Below are positions 53,622 through 63,403 of a DNA stretch of 64,000 nucleotides, piece after piece; within the stretch, counting starts at the first letter, position 1, and every line of letters begins with the position of its first letter. The stretch lies in assembly GCF_012349115.1 (NCBI RefSeq), contig NZ_PQIG01000087.1, positions 1 through 64,000 of the forward strand, in the 5' to 3' direction. A program made the position numbers and the translations under genes. The DNA is from Rhizobium ruizarguesonis. GTDB lineage: Bacteria > Pseudomonadota > Alphaproteobacteria > Rhizobiales > Rhizobiaceae. The notes beneath the pieces were generated by a model. The model was not told where the DNA came from and did not search any database. It worked only from the letters and a program-made list of their open reading frames with translations.

Positions 53622-54420
53622 ATGGATAGAAATGAACTTGGTAAAGGTCTCGCCGTGATCACCGGCGCCTCGCGCGGCATTGGCTATGAACTTGCCAAAT
53701 GCGCCGCGCGGGAGGGCTATGATCTGATCATTGCGGCCGACGAGACACGTATCCAGCAGGCAGCGGCGAGCCTGAACGAGTTTGGCACCTCGGTCCAGGC
53801 GATCGAAACCGACCTTTCCACCGAAGACGGCGTCGACCGGCTGATGGAAGCCATCGAAGCTTCCGGGCGTTCGGTCGATCTGCTGATGGCCAATGCCGGG
53901 CGCGGCCGCGGCAAGGGTTTCCTCGACCAGGATTTGTGGAGGCTCGGAAAGTCGTCGATACGAATATCGTCGGCACCATCTATCTCGTCCGACAGATCGG
54001 CAACCTGATGCGCAGCCGCGGCGAGGGGCGCATTCTGCTCACCGGCTCCATCGCCGGCTTCATGCCCGGTTCCTACCAGGCCGTCTACAATGGCACGAAG
54101 GCTTTCATCAACAGCTTCTCCTTCGCGTTGCGCGAGGAATTGAAGGATACAGGCGTGACCGTCAGCTGCCTGATGCCCGGCGCGACCGACACGGAGTTTT
54201 TCAGGCGCGCCGACCTCATGGCACCTCGGTCGGACAGGCAAAGAAGGATGATCCGGCCGAGGTCGCCCAGATCGGCTTTGACGCCATGATGGACGGCGAA
54301 GGAGATGTCGTCAGCGGCTGGAAGAACAAGCTGCAGGCAGCAGTCACCAACGTGACACCGGCAAGCATCCTTGCGCATCAGCATGCCAAGATGGCTGAAC
54401 CAGGTTCGGGCAACAAATAG
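53622..54420 (+). pseudogene. short-chain dehydrogenase gene with two frameshifts
   Basis: The gene starts MDRNELGKGLAVITGASRGI, GYELAKCAAREGYDLIIA in one frame and changes near 53935 to VVDTNIVGTIYLVRQIGNLM, YNGTKAFINSFSFALREEL. It changes again near 54225 to DPAEVAQIGFDAMMDGEGDV and the end at 54420. Together this is a complete SDR of about 265 residues with the TGASRGIG, NAG and Y-N-G-T-K motifs. Two small indels may be mutations or sequencing errors. Confidence 0.8.
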
Positions 54421-54450
54421 CCGCGTAGCGGGCGTGCCAGACAAGACCTC

Positions 54451-54684
54451 TCAATCGATCACCGTCGACAGGAACGGCACTGCCAGCACACGGTTGCCGT
54501 CCTCATCATCGATCTCGAATATCTTGTCCTGAATGCGCTGTCCCTGCATGACCAGTTCTGCGACCATTTCGCGGGCAGCCTTAAGGGCTTCCTGCTCGGC
54601 AGCCCGAACGCTGGAAAATTCTATCCCTTCGAGATCCCGTTCGACCTGGTCGCCGTGGCGAATATGAAAGTAGAATCTCGTCAT
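54451..54684 (-). CDS. DUF6894-type small protein
   Basis: A 77-residue protein: MTRFYFHIRHGDQVERDLEG, IEFSSVRAAEQEALKAAREM, VAELVMQGQRIQDKIFEIDD, ending VLAVPFLSTVID. The R-F-Y-F-H-x-R-x-G start with the D-x-E-G-x-E pattern is typical of this rhizobial family of unknown function, often near stress genes. The start at 54684 is preferred over 54690. Confidence 0.85.
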   Translation of the reverse strand: MTRFYFHIRHGDQVERDLEGIEFSSVRAAEQEALKAAREMVAELVMQGQRIQDKIFEIDDEDGNRVLAVPFLSTVID

Positions 54685-54705
54685 CACCATCCCCCATTCG
54701 ATCGC

Positions 54706-55806
54706 TCATTTCTCCCGCGGCTGCTCTAACCGTCTTCCCGCCGTCACCATCTTGCCGTTGCGTCGTGACGTGATGGCTTCCAACAGCGTTCGGGCGGCGT
54801 TGCGCACTTCCTCCTGAAAGGCTTTATCTCTTTCAAAAGCATCGTGGCTGGTGGCGTAGGGCTCCCAGTAACCGATGTACCGGTCGACCTCGGCCAAGGG
54901 TCCGGCCGGGATAAGGTCCATCGACGTCAGCCAGTTCGAGACGCTGCGGCGGACATTCTCGACACCTTCGGTATCGCCGTGGACGACGACCGAAAAAAGG
55001 CGGCCGGAAAGATGGCGAGGATAGTCCCATCCCTGCATCTCAAGCTCCTTGGCCTCCTTGGCATGTTTGCCATGGGTGCTTGTCGGATCCGGATTGCCGC
55101 CGTCGGCACAGACGAGCCGGTCGATCATCAGTTTCAGCGGCGAGGGCGTCTGGTACCAGTTCACCGGGGTGACGATCATGATGCCATGCGCCTCGACCCA
55201 CATAGGATAGATGTCGTTCATCCAATCGTGGATTTGTCCGAGGGAATAGTTCGGGTAGCAGGAGCAAGGCCAGTGACAGAGTGCGGCTGATGTCGAGAAG
55301 CACGCCTTGCACGGATGAATCTGTCGGCCATATTCAGAAGCGACTCGACTGAGGTCGAGGACGTGGACGATGGCACCGGCTCGGGCAAACACTTCTTTGG
55401 CGATCTCGATCATCCGAAAACTTTTCGAAAGCTCGCCCGGACAGGTATGTTCGCTTCTCGAAGATCCGTTGATGAGGAGGACGCGCGATGGCGCGGTCTC
55501 GTCCTCGAAGCGCGCTTGCGCAGCGTGGATTTCGTCTTTCGCCGCGAGCCAATCGACGGCGAGATCGTAATCGGGATCGGCAAAGCCTAATCCAGCCTTA
55601 CGGGTGATCGGGCTCTTTCGCGAATGGGCGTAAGCATCCCAGGCAGCCGCTGCGACCTTGCCGAGTTCATCTTCCAGGGTCTGATACGCCCCATCCTTGA
55701 ACTGGCTCAGGAAACGTTTCTTGAATTCGCTCTCGTCGAGGCGAGGGCTTGGGCTGCCTTTTCTGGGTTCGAGGTCAGGTGCGGTTGCGGCTGGTTCGTC
55801 AGGCAT
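54706..55806 (-). CDS. flavodoxin-fold NAD(P)H-dependent oxidoreductase
   Basis: A 366-residue protein. An N-terminal helical extension (about 130 residues, FKKRFLSQFKDGAYQTLEDE) precedes a flavodoxin-like NADPH:FMN reductase domain with LLINGSSRSEHTCPGELSKS (phosphate-binding loop) and VTPVNWYQTPSPLKLMIDRL. Cysteines cluster at CKACFSTSAALCHWPCSCYP. The family reduces quinones or related compounds; the substrate is unknown. The start MPDEPAATAPD (55806) is preferred over 55821. It is the first gene left of the molybdoenzyme operon but on the opposite strand. Confidence 0.85.
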   Translation of the reverse strand: MPDEPAATAPDLEPRKGSPSPRLDESEFKKRFLSQFKDGAYQTLEDELGKVAAAAWDAYAHSRKSPITRKAGLGFADPDYDLAVDWLAAKDEIHAAQARFEDETAPSRVLLINGSSRSEHTCPGELSKSFRMIEIAKEVFARAGAIVHVLDLSRVASEYGRQIHPCKACFSTSAALCHWPCSCYPNYSLGQIHDWMNDIYPMWVEAHGIMIVTPVNWYQTPSPLKLMIDRLVCADGGNPDPTSTHGKHAKEAKELEMQGWDYPRHLSGRLFSVVVHGDTEGVENVRRSVSNWLTSMDLIPAGPLAEVDRYIGYWEPYATSHDAFERDKAFQEEVRNAARTLLEAITSRRNGKMVTAGRRLEQPREK

Positions 55807-55821
55807 GGGGCCTCCACGCAT

Positions 55822-56489
55822 CTATGCGCTCGGCACAACGCAGTGAGCCGGCTTCTGTTCCGCTGCTTTGAAGTTGCATGCGTCTATCGAGGATCGTCTT
55901 GAAGCGGACCGAGCTTCGGCCCATCCCTGAACACGCTTTGGCAAGCGCCGAGCGGCTGCATCCATGTTCGGCCCGCTTCAAGACGATCGTCGATTCCGGG
56001 TTCCTGGAGATTTTGGACGGCATCGACGACGAACTTGGCGCCTCCCGGCATCGGCAAGTGTGCGGTCGAACTGATCCGGGCGTCTCAGAGCAACGATCAA
56101 AAGTGACGGAAGCCGGGAGCTGACCATCGGGAATCGCCCGACAAAAATGAGTGGCGATGGCTAAACGCGGAACTCTGCTCCTTCGCGGAGGTTTGGATTT
56201 CTCCAACGCGGATGCCTTCAATGTCAACGCCAGACTCCGACCAGCAAGAAAGCACGATATCGAGACGTCTCGACCGCAACATCGAGGCGCTGTGAAGCGG
56301 CGCGACCAATCGGGGAACAACCTGTCCTTTCTGGAGTTTGGCATGCGTGCCAATACCGGGAAGGCGAAGCGCATCACGGCAGATCCCAACCGTTGATCCG
56401 ACCTCTCGGTGCCAGGACCGGATGCGCCAGCGTCAGCCGACGGGCCAGGGTGTTGGCAATGCAAAGTAACCATCAGGATATTCCAGACC
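55822..56489. other. no confident gene
   Basis: Between two divergent genes. Weak open frames on both strands include an 81-residue plus-strand one from 55878, without good start signals. A long inverted repeat lies at 55886-55994. The promoter of the molybdoenzyme/oxidase operon should be within it. Confidence 0.35.
55886..55994. repeat. imperfect inverted repeat, arms of about 29 bp
   Basis: ATCGAGGATCGTCTTGAAGC and the bases after it reappear as the reverse complement at 55965-55994 with a few mismatches; the exact core is GTCTTGAAGCGG. The spacer is about 50 bases. It could be a large hairpin or the trace of a mobile element. Confidence 0.6.
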
Positions 56490-58889
56490 ATGACAGCTAA
56501 GCCCAGAAAAACACCGAGGATCGGATTTGACAGTGGGCCGGCGGGCGGATGGGGCTCGGCGAAATCGGTGGGGGAAATTCTTCTGCGCGAACATATCCCG
56601 GTCTCCGGCCCGGCGCTCTTGGCGCATCAAAACAAGCCGGAAGGATATATGTGCGTCAGCTGCGCCTGGGCTAAACCCGCCAAGACCCATCCACTGGAAT
56701 TCTGTGAAAATGGTGCCAAGGCGACAGCCTGGGAGACGACGAACCAACGGGCTGACCGGGCTTTTTTTGAAGCACACACGCTGAGCGAACTCGAAGGCTG
56801 GCGCGACCACGATCTGGAGGAACAGGGACGCCTGACCCATCCGATGCGGTGGGATCAGACAGCTGATAAATATGTTCCGGTTTCGTGGACTGCCGCCTTT
56901 GAGGATATCGGCCGCGAATTGCGCGCGATATCACCGGAAAAGGTGGAGTTTTATACCTCGGGCCGGGCTTCGCTCGAGACCTCCTACATGTATCAGCTTT
57001 TCGCCCGCATCTTCGGCAGCAACAACCTGCCCGACTCCTCCAATATGTGTCACGAGAGCTCGTCCGTCGCGCTGCCGGAAAGCATCGGCGCTTCTGTCGG
57101 CACGGCGGTTCTTTCCGATTTTCAAAATTGCGACTGCATCTTCTATATCGGCCAGAACGTCGGGACGTCGTCACCGCGGCTGCTGCACGACCTTCAGGAC
57201 GCGGTCGACCGTGGGGTGAAGATCGTAACCTTCAATCCGCTTAGAGAACCAGGGCTGCAGCGCTTCATCAATCCGCAGGCACCGGGCCAGATGCTGACCG
57301 GCAAGGAGACGCCGATTTCCAGCGAATATTACCAAGTCAGGAACGGCGGAGATATTGCGGCGATGTTCGGCGTCTGCAAGGCGTTGATCGAGGCCGACGA
57401 TGCCCTCCACGGCTCCGGCTTGAGCAAAGTTTCAGGCTCCGACGCGAAACCGGGCGATCCTGCCAATGCGGCAGCCGTTGCTTTTGCAGCCTCGATGCGG
57501 GCGGTCGACAGCAAGCACGTCCTGGACCATGATTTCATCACCGAACACACATCCGGTTTCGACGAGTTCGCTGCCGCCGCCAGACGCTATGAATGGCCGG
57601 AGCTGGAACAGATATCCGGCCTGACGCGCGCGCAGATGAGACATGCCGCCCGCACCTATGCCGCTTCGGATGCCGTTCTCATGGTCTACGGGATGGGATT
57701 GACCCAGCATGTAATGGGCGTTCAGAACGTTCAGATGGTCGTCAATCTCGCCTTGTTGCGCGGCAATATAGGCAAGCCCGGGGCCAATATCTGCGCGGTG
57801 AGAGGCCACTCCAATGTCCAGGGCCAACGCACGGTCGGCATCACCGAAAAGCCGGATCTTGCGCCACTGGCCAAGCTGGCGGAACTCTATCACTTCGATC
57901 CGCCACGCTGGAAGGGGCATACCACCGTCGAAGTTTGCAAAGCCATTCTTGGTGGAGAAAGCAGGGCCTTCATCAGTCTCGGCGGCAATTTCCTGCGCGC
58001 TGCGCCCGAGACGACGGCGATGGAAGCTGCGTGGCGAAAGCTGCGTCTCACCGTGCAAATCGCCACCAAGCTCAATCGAAGCCATGTTATCCACGGCGAG
58101 ATCGCCTACCTTCTGCCATGTCTTGGCCGCTTGGAGATCGACAAGCAGGCCAGCGGCCCGCAGGCGGTGTCGATAGAAAGTTCGCTGGCGCATTTCCACG
58201 GCTCGCGGGGCAGGGCGACACCGGCCAGTCCCGAACTATTATCTGAGCCGGCCATCATCGCCGGAATGGCGAAGGCTACGTTGACGCAAGGCAACGTGCC
58301 TTGGGATCACTGGGTCGCGGATTACTCCGAAATCCGTGATGCGATCGAGCGCACCTATCCGGAAACCTTTAAGGGGTTCAATCAGCGGCTCTTCCAACCC
58401 GGTGGTTTCCCGCGGCCGCTGCCGGCAAGAGAACGCCGGTGGGTAACACCGAACGGAAAAGCCAACTTTATCACGCCGCCACGCCTGTTTCCGCAGTTCG
58501 AAACCGTCGGAGACGAACAGGTCCTTCATCTTGCGACCTTGCGCTCAAACGACCAGTTCAACACGACGATCTACGGCTATGGCGATCGCTTCCGTGGTGT
58601 CGACGGCACCCGTCGCGTGGTTTTCTTGAACGCTGCCGATATTGCCCGACTGGGCTTTGTCGACGGAGACCGCGTCGATCTCTTAACGGCTATCGACCCT
58701 GAGACCAAGCGCATGATCTCCGGCTTCCGGATCGTCCCCTATGATATTCCGCGGGGGTGTTGCGCAGCCTATTATCCCGAAGCCAATCCGCTATTTCCGC
58801 TCAGCCACCACGACGAGAAGGCAAAAACGCCGGCTTATAAGCTATTGCCAGTGCGCCTCAGCCGGTCCGACGCGGCGCCGTTGGAATAA
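56490..58889 (+). CDS. YdeP/FdhF-like molybdopterin oxidoreductase
   Basis: A 799-residue molybdenum enzyme of the FdhF/YdeP group, with bis-MGD cofactor expected. The N-terminal MCVSCAWAKPAKTHPLEFCE gives Cys residues for an iron-sulphur cluster; NMCHESSSVALPES supplies a possible Mo-ligand Cys. LVMVYGMGLTQHVMGVQNVQ-like and RGHSNVQGQRTVGI regions bind the cofactor. The C-terminal dinucleotide-binding domain is complete. No Tat signal is seen, so it should be cytosolic. AGGATATT lies before the chosen ATG at 56490. It heads the operon with cytochromes and a caa3 oxidase; the substrate is unknown (relatives are proposed for formate or acid stress). Confidence 0.9.
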   Translation: MTAKPRKTPRIGFDSGPAGGWGSAKSVGEILLREHIPVSGPALLAHQNKPEGYMCVSCAWAKPAKTHPLEFCENGAKATAWETTNQRADRAFFEAHTLSELEGWRDHDLEEQGRLTHPMRWDQTADKYVPVSWTAAFEDIGRELRAISPEKVEFYTSGRASLETSYMYQLFARIFGSNNLPDSSNMCHESSSVALPESIGASVGTAVLSDFQNCDCIFYIGQNVGTSSPRLLHDLQDAVDRGVKIVTFNPLREPGLQRFINPQAPGQMLTGKETPISSEYYQVRNGGDIAAMFGVCKALIEADDALHGSGLSKVSGSDAKPGDPANAAAVAFAASMRAVDSKHVLDHDFITEHTSGFDEFAAAARRYEWPELEQISGLTRAQMRHAARTYAASDAVLMVYGMGLTQHVMGVQNVQMVVNLALLRGNIGKPGANICAVRGHSNVQGQRTVGITEKPDLAPLAKLAELYHFDPPRWKGHTTVEVCKAILGGESRAFISLGGNFLRAAPETTAMEAAWRKLRLTVQIATKLNRSHVIHGEIAYLLPCLGRLEIDKQASGPQAVSIESSLAHFHGSRGRATPASPELLSEPAIIAGMAKATLTQGNVPWDHWVADYSEIRDAIERTYPETFKGFNQRLFQPGGFPRPLPARERRWVTPNGKANFITPPRLFPQFETVGDEQVLHLATLRSNDQFNTTIYGYGDRFRGVDGTRRVVFLNAADIARLGFVDGDRVDLLTAIDPETKRMISGFRIVPYDIPRGCCAAYYPEANPLFPLSHHDEKAKTPAYKLLPVRLSRSDAAPLE

Positions 58890-58908
58890 AGACGCAAAGG
58901 ATCAGGCG

Positions 58909-59514
58909 ATGCCGCAGACGATCTGGAAGGGGAGGCTTGGCTGGTATTCGAGCATCCTGGTTTCAATCCTTGGCATCGTGGTCGCCACCGCTGTCGGCTG
59001 GCTGCGGGAGGCAAGGCAGTATCGCGTCGATCCGCCGGTATCGGCAGCGCTCGACGAAATCCGGCTGATGGAAAACGGTATTGGTGGGGCACCACCCGAA
59101 ACTTATTTTGCTCTCAACAAGCGTTATGAGACAAGCGGCTACCACCTCAGTCAGGGCAAGCGGCTCTATGCCTGGTTCGGCTGCCCTGCCTGTCACGGTG
59201 ACGGCAGAGGTGGGGCTGGTCCTTCCTTCCTCGACGGGTGGTGGCTTTATGGCCCTTCGATGATCTCGATCGTCGCCTCCATCCGTGACGGGCGACCGCA
59301 TGGGATGCCGGCCTTCAAAGACAAGATGACGGTTGACCAGATCTGGCAGCTCGCCGGCTATGTCAAGTCGATCGGATCCTATTCCGCCAGCTCTGTCGCC
59401 CCCGGCCGTGATGACAATCGATACACGCGACCGGCCGAAAACCGGGCGCCCGCCGCCATATTTTTCGAGCAGGGCCCAGTCCCGCTCCATACTGAGCAGG
59501 GGCCATCACCGTGA
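58909..59514 (+). CDS. membrane-anchored cytochrome c
   Basis: A 201-residue protein with an N-terminal signal anchor (LGWYSSILVSILGIVVATAV) and a single heme c motif GCPACH in the middle. The Met ligand is likely in HGMPAFKDKM. The C-terminal 35 residues are Pro/Ala-rich. It sits 19 bases after the molybdoenzyme and overlaps coxB by GTGA, suggesting that it carries electrons to the oxidase. Confidence 0.88.
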   Translation: MPQTIWKGRLGWYSSILVSILGIVVATAVGWLREARQYRVDPPVSAALDEIRLMENGIGGAPPETYFALNKRYETSGYHLSQGKRLYAWFGCPACHGDGRGGAGPSFLDGWWLYGPSMISIVASIRDGRPHGMPAFKDKMTVDQIWQLAGYVKSIGSYSASSVAPGRDDNRYTRPAENRAPAAIFFEQGPVPLHTEQGPSP

Positions 59515-60503
59515 AGGTTTTCCATCTGCCGCTCGGGCTCTTGATCGTGCTTTCCGGGTGCAGCAGCGTCCAATCGGTTCTTGACGCTCAAGGTGAGGCG
59601 GCTATCGCGCTGAAGAACCTGATCATCTTCATTGCGCTGGTGGCGGCCGCCATCTGGCTCGCGGTAGTGAGCGTCATGGTATTCGCGCTGGTGCGCCGCA
59701 ACGGCCAGACCGCAGGCCACGATCACCGGTCGGAGCGGGCAATGACGATTGCCGTGGCGACGGCCACAGCCGCCACCGCCGTCATCGTCGGCATCCTCAC
59801 GGTCGCAAGTTTCTATACGACACGCGCCTTGAACAGTGGTGGAGACGCCGATGTGACGATCATCGTCCGGGCGCAGCAATGGTGGTGGCAGTTCATCTAT
59901 ACCAGTCCGGATCAAAAGCAGCTATTCCAGACGGCGAACGAGTTGCACATTCCGGTCGGCAAAACCGTCCGACTTCGACTTCAGGCAGCCGACGTTATTC
60001 ATTCCTTGTGGGTGCCGAGCCTCGCAGGCAAGTTGGATCTTATCCCGGGGCGGGAAAATATCCTGACCTTGCGGGCCGAAAGGCCGGGCGTCTATCGCGG
60101 CCAATGCGCCGAATTCTGCGGGCTTCAGCATAGCCACATGGCCTTCGTCGTCCTCGCCGAAGACGATGCCGACTATCAGCATTGGCTGGCCGGGCAGCAG
60201 CTGGACGGCGCAGCGCCGAGCGCAGCCGAGGCGATCGCCGGCCAATCGGTCTTTCTGGCAAGGCAGTGCGCCGCCTGTCATACGATCCGCGGAACGCCGG
60301 CGTCGGGATCGACCGGACCCGATCTCACTCATGTCGGAAGCCGCCGCACCATTGCAGCCGGCCTGCTCGAGACCACCCGTGGCTCGCTCGCCGCCTGGAT
60401 TGCCGATCCCCAGACGCTGAAACCCGGAAACAACATGCCGATCGTGCCGCTGACGGCCGATGAGCTGCGGCAGCTTTCCGCCTATATGGAAAGTCTGCGA
60501 TGA
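59511..60503 (+). CDS. coxB: cytochrome c oxidase subunit II with fused cytochrome c (caa3 type)
   Basis: A 330-residue lipoprotein (lipobox LSGC near residue 17) with two transmembrane helices. Its periplasmic CuA domain has HSLWVP, then GQCAEFCGLQHSHMAF with the Cys, His and Met ligands. WWWQFIY is the electron-entry Trp region. A C-terminal cytochrome c domain carries CAACHTI, with a Met in NNMPIVPL. This is the caa3 arrangement, in which electrons pass from c through CuA to subunit I. A GTG start at 59511 overlaps the previous gene. Confidence 0.95.
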   Translation: MKVFHLPLGLLIVLSGCSSVQSVLDAQGEAAIALKNLIIFIALVAAAIWLAVVSVMVFALVRRNGQTAGHDHRSERAMTIAVATATAATAVIVGILTVASFYTTRALNSGGDADVTIIVRAQQWWWQFIYTSPDQKQLFQTANELHIPVGKTVRLRLQAADVIHSLWVPSLAGKLDLIPGRENILTLRAERPGVYRGQCAEFCGLQHSHMAFVVLAEDDADYQHWLAGQQLDGAAPSAAEAIAGQSVFLARQCAACHTIRGTPASGSTGPDLTHVGSRRTIAAGLLETTRGSLAAWIADPQTLKPGNNMPIVPLTADELRQLSAYMESLR

Positions 60504-62413
60504 AACAGAACCAAGCCTCGGCCGTACCGATCGACATCGAACTCGCCGACGCCGAAGTCGAGCGCCAGCTTGCCGCTACTTGGGGTGCGGTTCCAGGCTT
60601 CTGGGGCGTCGTCGCATCCGTTGATCACAAGGTCGTTGCCCGACGTTATATCGTGACGGCTTTCATCTTTCTCATCCTCGGCGGATTGTTGGCGCTTGCC
60701 ATGCGCCTGCAGCTGGCGCAGCCGGAGGCACGATTGATCAGCCCCGATCGCTACAACCAGATTTTCACCATGCACGGGACTAACATGATGTTCCTCTTCG
60801 CGGTGCCGGTGATGGAAGCCATGGCGGCTTATTTCGTTCCTCTCATGGTCGGCACACGCAATATCGCCTTTCCCAGGCTGAATGCCTTCTCCTACTGGAT
60901 GTTTCTCTTCGGGGGCATTCTTCTCTGGCTGTCTTTTGCCCTCGACACCGCCCCGGATGTCGGATGGTTTGCCTACGTGCCGCTGTCGGGGCCCCAATAT
61001 GGACCTGGCAAACGGGCCGATATCTGGGCGCAAATGATCACCTTCACTGAGGTCTCGGCGCTCGCTGTCGCCGTTGAGATCGTCGTCACCGTCTTCAAAC
61101 AGCGTGCACCAGGCATGTCGTTGGACAAGATCCCCGTGCTCGTCTGGGCGATGCTCGTCATGTCGTTCCTCGTCATCATGGCCCTGCCGGCAATCATGTT
61201 CGCCAGTTCGACGCTGATCCTAGACCGCCTGGTCGGAACTCAGTTTTATAATCCGGCGGAAGGAGGCGACGCACTGCTGTGGCAACATCTGTTCTGGTTC
61301 TTCGGTCACCCCGAGGTCTACATCATCTTTCTCCCAGCCGTCGGAATGGTGTCGACCATTCTGCCGGCTTTCGTCGGGCGCCCGCTCTTCGGTTACATGC
61401 CGATGGTGATGGCGCTGATTGCGACCGGCGTGCTCTCATTCGGGCTCTGGGTGCATCACATGTTCACGGTTGGATTGCCCCGGCTCGGAGAGAGCTTTTT
61501 CACCGCGTCCAGCATGGCCATTTCGGTTCCGGCGGGTATCCAGATCTTTTGCTGGCTGGCGACGATGTGGGCGGGGCGGCCGGTCTTTCGAACGCCACTC
61601 CTATTCGTCATCGGCTTCATCGTCACATTCGTGATCGGCGGCCTGACCGGCGTCATGGTGGCCTCGGTTCCCTTCGACACCCAGGTGCACGACACTTATT
61701 TCGTCGTCGCGCATTTCCACTACGTGCTGATCGGCGGCGCGGTCTTCCCGTTGATTGGCGCCGTCTACTACTGGTTTCCCAAGATGACCGGCCGGATGAT
61801 GAGCGAAACCCTGGGCCACTGGTCGTTCTGGTTGATCTTCATCGGTTTTCACCTGACGTTTTTTCCAATGCATATACTCGGACTGGTCGGCATGCCGCGC
61901 CGCGTCTACACATATCAGCCCGAGCTTCCCTGGGCCGGTTTGAACCTTTTCATCAGTCTGAGCTCGGTCGTCCTCTCACTGGGTTTTCTCGTTTTCTTCA
62001 TCGACATCGTCCGTAGTTGGCGAAGCGGACTGCCGGCTGGGTCCAATCCCTGGAATGCAACGACCCTGGAATGGGCGACATCGTCGCCGCCGCCGCCCTA
62101 TAATTTTCGTCGCATTCCTGTGATCGATGCACGCGAGACCCCTTTGCCCGACGATGGTGAGCTGTCCGTTGCAAGCGGGCTGAGTACGGATCGCCGGGAG
62201 CTTCTGGTGACCAGCGTTGTCGAAGCGCTGCCGGAGGCGCGCGAGTCGTCGCCGCGTGACAGCGTCTGGCCGCTATGGGCGGCCATCGCCACCTCGGTCA
62301 TGCTGATCTGGTCGATGTTTTCACCCTGGGCCGTGGTCTGGGGCTCCATTCCAATTGCAGCCACGCTCATTGGATGGTTCTGGCCCAAGGGCAACCCGGA
62401 GGATGAGTCATGA
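60500..62413 (+). CDS. coxA: cytochrome c oxidase subunit I
   Basis: A 637-residue heme-copper oxidase catalytic subunit with at least twelve transmembrane helices. Ligands are visible: the heme a His in FTMHGTNMMFL, the CuB His and cross-linked Tyr in WFFGHPEVYIIFL, the HH pair in VHHMFTVGL, and the heme a3/a His in HDTYFVVAHFHYVLIGG. The length and the E-V-Y motif place it in the type A family. It should reduce oxygen to water and pump protons. It overlaps coxB by ATGA. The extra C-terminal hydrophobic part (IWSMFSPWAVVWGSIPIAA) is typical of the caa3 forms. Confidence 0.97.
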   Translation: MKQNQASAVPIDIELADAEVERQLAATWGAVPGFWGVVASVDHKVVARRYIVTAFIFLILGGLLALAMRLQLAQPEARLISPDRYNQIFTMHGTNMMFLFAVPVMEAMAAYFVPLMVGTRNIAFPRLNAFSYWMFLFGGILLWLSFALDTAPDVGWFAYVPLSGPQYGPGKRADIWAQMITFTEVSALAVAVEIVVTVFKQRAPGMSLDKIPVLVWAMLVMSFLVIMALPAIMFASSTLILDRLVGTQFYNPAEGGDALLWQHLFWFFGHPEVYIIFLPAVGMVSTILPAFVGRPLFGYMPMVMALIATGVLSFGLWVHHMFTVGLPRLGESFFTASSMAISVPAGIQIFCWLATMWAGRPVFRTPLLFVIGFIVTFVIGGLTGVMVASVPFDTQVHDTYFVVAHFHYVLIGGAVFPLIGAVYYWFPKMTGRMMSETLGHWSFWLIFIGFHLTFFPMHILGLVGMPRRVYTYQPELPWAGLNLFISLSSVVLSLGFLVFFIDIVRSWRSGLPAGSNPWNATTLEWATSSPPPPYNFRRIPVIDARETPLPDDGELSVASGLSTDRRELLVTSVVEALPEARESSPRDSVWPLWAAIATSVMLIWSMFSPWAVVWGSIPIAATLIGWFWPKGNPEDES

Positions 62414-63012
62414 AGGATCGGATCGTGCTCGACGTCTCGAGACTGCCCTTGCACGGGATGGGTACCGCCTCACCGACCTGGTGGGCAACGGGAGCATTCA
62501 TGCTCATCGAAGGATCGGGCTTCGGTTTGGCGATTGCCGTCTATTTCTATCTGATGAGCCTTGCACCGCAATGGCCGATAGATGCGCCGCCACCCGACCT
62601 GCTGGCCGGTACTTGCCTGACGGGGCTGCTTCTTGTCAGCGTGATCCCCAACGTGGTGGTATCGCGTTGGGCCAAGCAGAAGAAACTGAGGAGGGTGCAG
62701 ATCGGTCTCGTGGTGATGTCGCTCTTTGGCCTTGCCCCGCTTGCTGTGCGCGTCTTCGAATTTCCGGCTCTGCATATTAGTTGGGATGACAATGCCTATG
62801 GCTCAATCGTCTGCACCCTGCTCGGGCTGCATACAACGCATATTCTTACCGATCTTATCGACACGCTGGTGCTGACATGTCTGATGTTTTCCCGGCACGG
62901 CGACAACGCTCGTCGTTACGGCGACGTTCAGGACAACGCGCTTTATTGGAACTTTGTGGTCATTACCTGGCTTCCGCTCTACCTCTGCATCTATTGGGTG
63001 CCTCGCCAATGA
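62410..63012 (+). CDS. coxC: cytochrome c oxidase subunit III
   Basis: A 200-residue inner-membrane protein with five hydrophobic segments: GAFMLIEGSGFGLAIAVYFY, GTCLTGLLLVSVIPNVVVSR, IGLVVMSLFGLAPLAVRVFE, LLGLHTTHILTDLIDTLVLT, and the last with YWNFVVITWLPLYLCIYWVP. The glutamate E in LIEGSG and H in LGLHTTH are family features. It overlaps both neighbours by ATGA. Confidence 0.93.
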   Translation: MKDRIVLDVSRLPLHGMGTASPTWWATGAFMLIEGSGFGLAIAVYFYLMSLAPQWPIDAPPPDLLAGTCLTGLLLVSVIPNVVVSRWAKQKKLRRVQIGLVVMSLFGLAPLAVRVFEFPALHISWDDNAYGSIVCTLLGLHTTHILTDLIDTLVLTCLMFSRHGDNARRYGDVQDNALYWNFVVITWLPLYLCIYWVPRQ

Positions 63013-63320
63013 ATGTCGCAGCAGCAAGAATATCCGGATTGACGTTATCGCCGGCTGCCTGGGCGGCAAGCAGCCAGCTGGGACAGATGCTCCCCTACGC
63101 CGATTGCGACATGGGGACTGGCTGGATCATATTCGTAACCTTTCTGGCGGTCGCGCTGGCGCTCGGCGGCGCGCTGATTTCATGGCAGAGCCACGTTTCG
63201 ACGGCCTCGCGTAGTGCCCGCTTTATCAGCAAAGTCGGGGTTATGGTTGGATCCACCTTTTCCTTTGCGCTCATTCTACAGGGAGCAGCGACGTTGCTGC
63301 TGAATCCATGCGCACGATGA
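63009..63320 (+). CDS. small membrane protein of the oxidase operon
   Basis: A 103-residue protein with two hydrophobic helices: GWIIFVTFLAVALALGGALI and FISKVGVMVGSTFSFALILQ. The soluble start contains QLGQMLPYADCDMGTG. ATGA overlap with coxC shows that it belongs to the operon. It may be a subunit IV-like or assembly protein. I do not know the family for sure. Confidence 0.75.
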   Translation: MNVAAARISGLTLSPAAWAASSQLGQMLPYADCDMGTGWIIFVTFLAVALALGGALISWQSHVSTASRSARFISKVGVMVGSTFSFALILQGAATLLLNPCAR

Positions 63321-63403
63321 TCAACGTCATCCTGACGATTCCTGCGGTGTGGTCGTCGACATGGCGATCTCGCGGAGCAATGCCGTAGACAGAGGAGGCG
63401 CCC

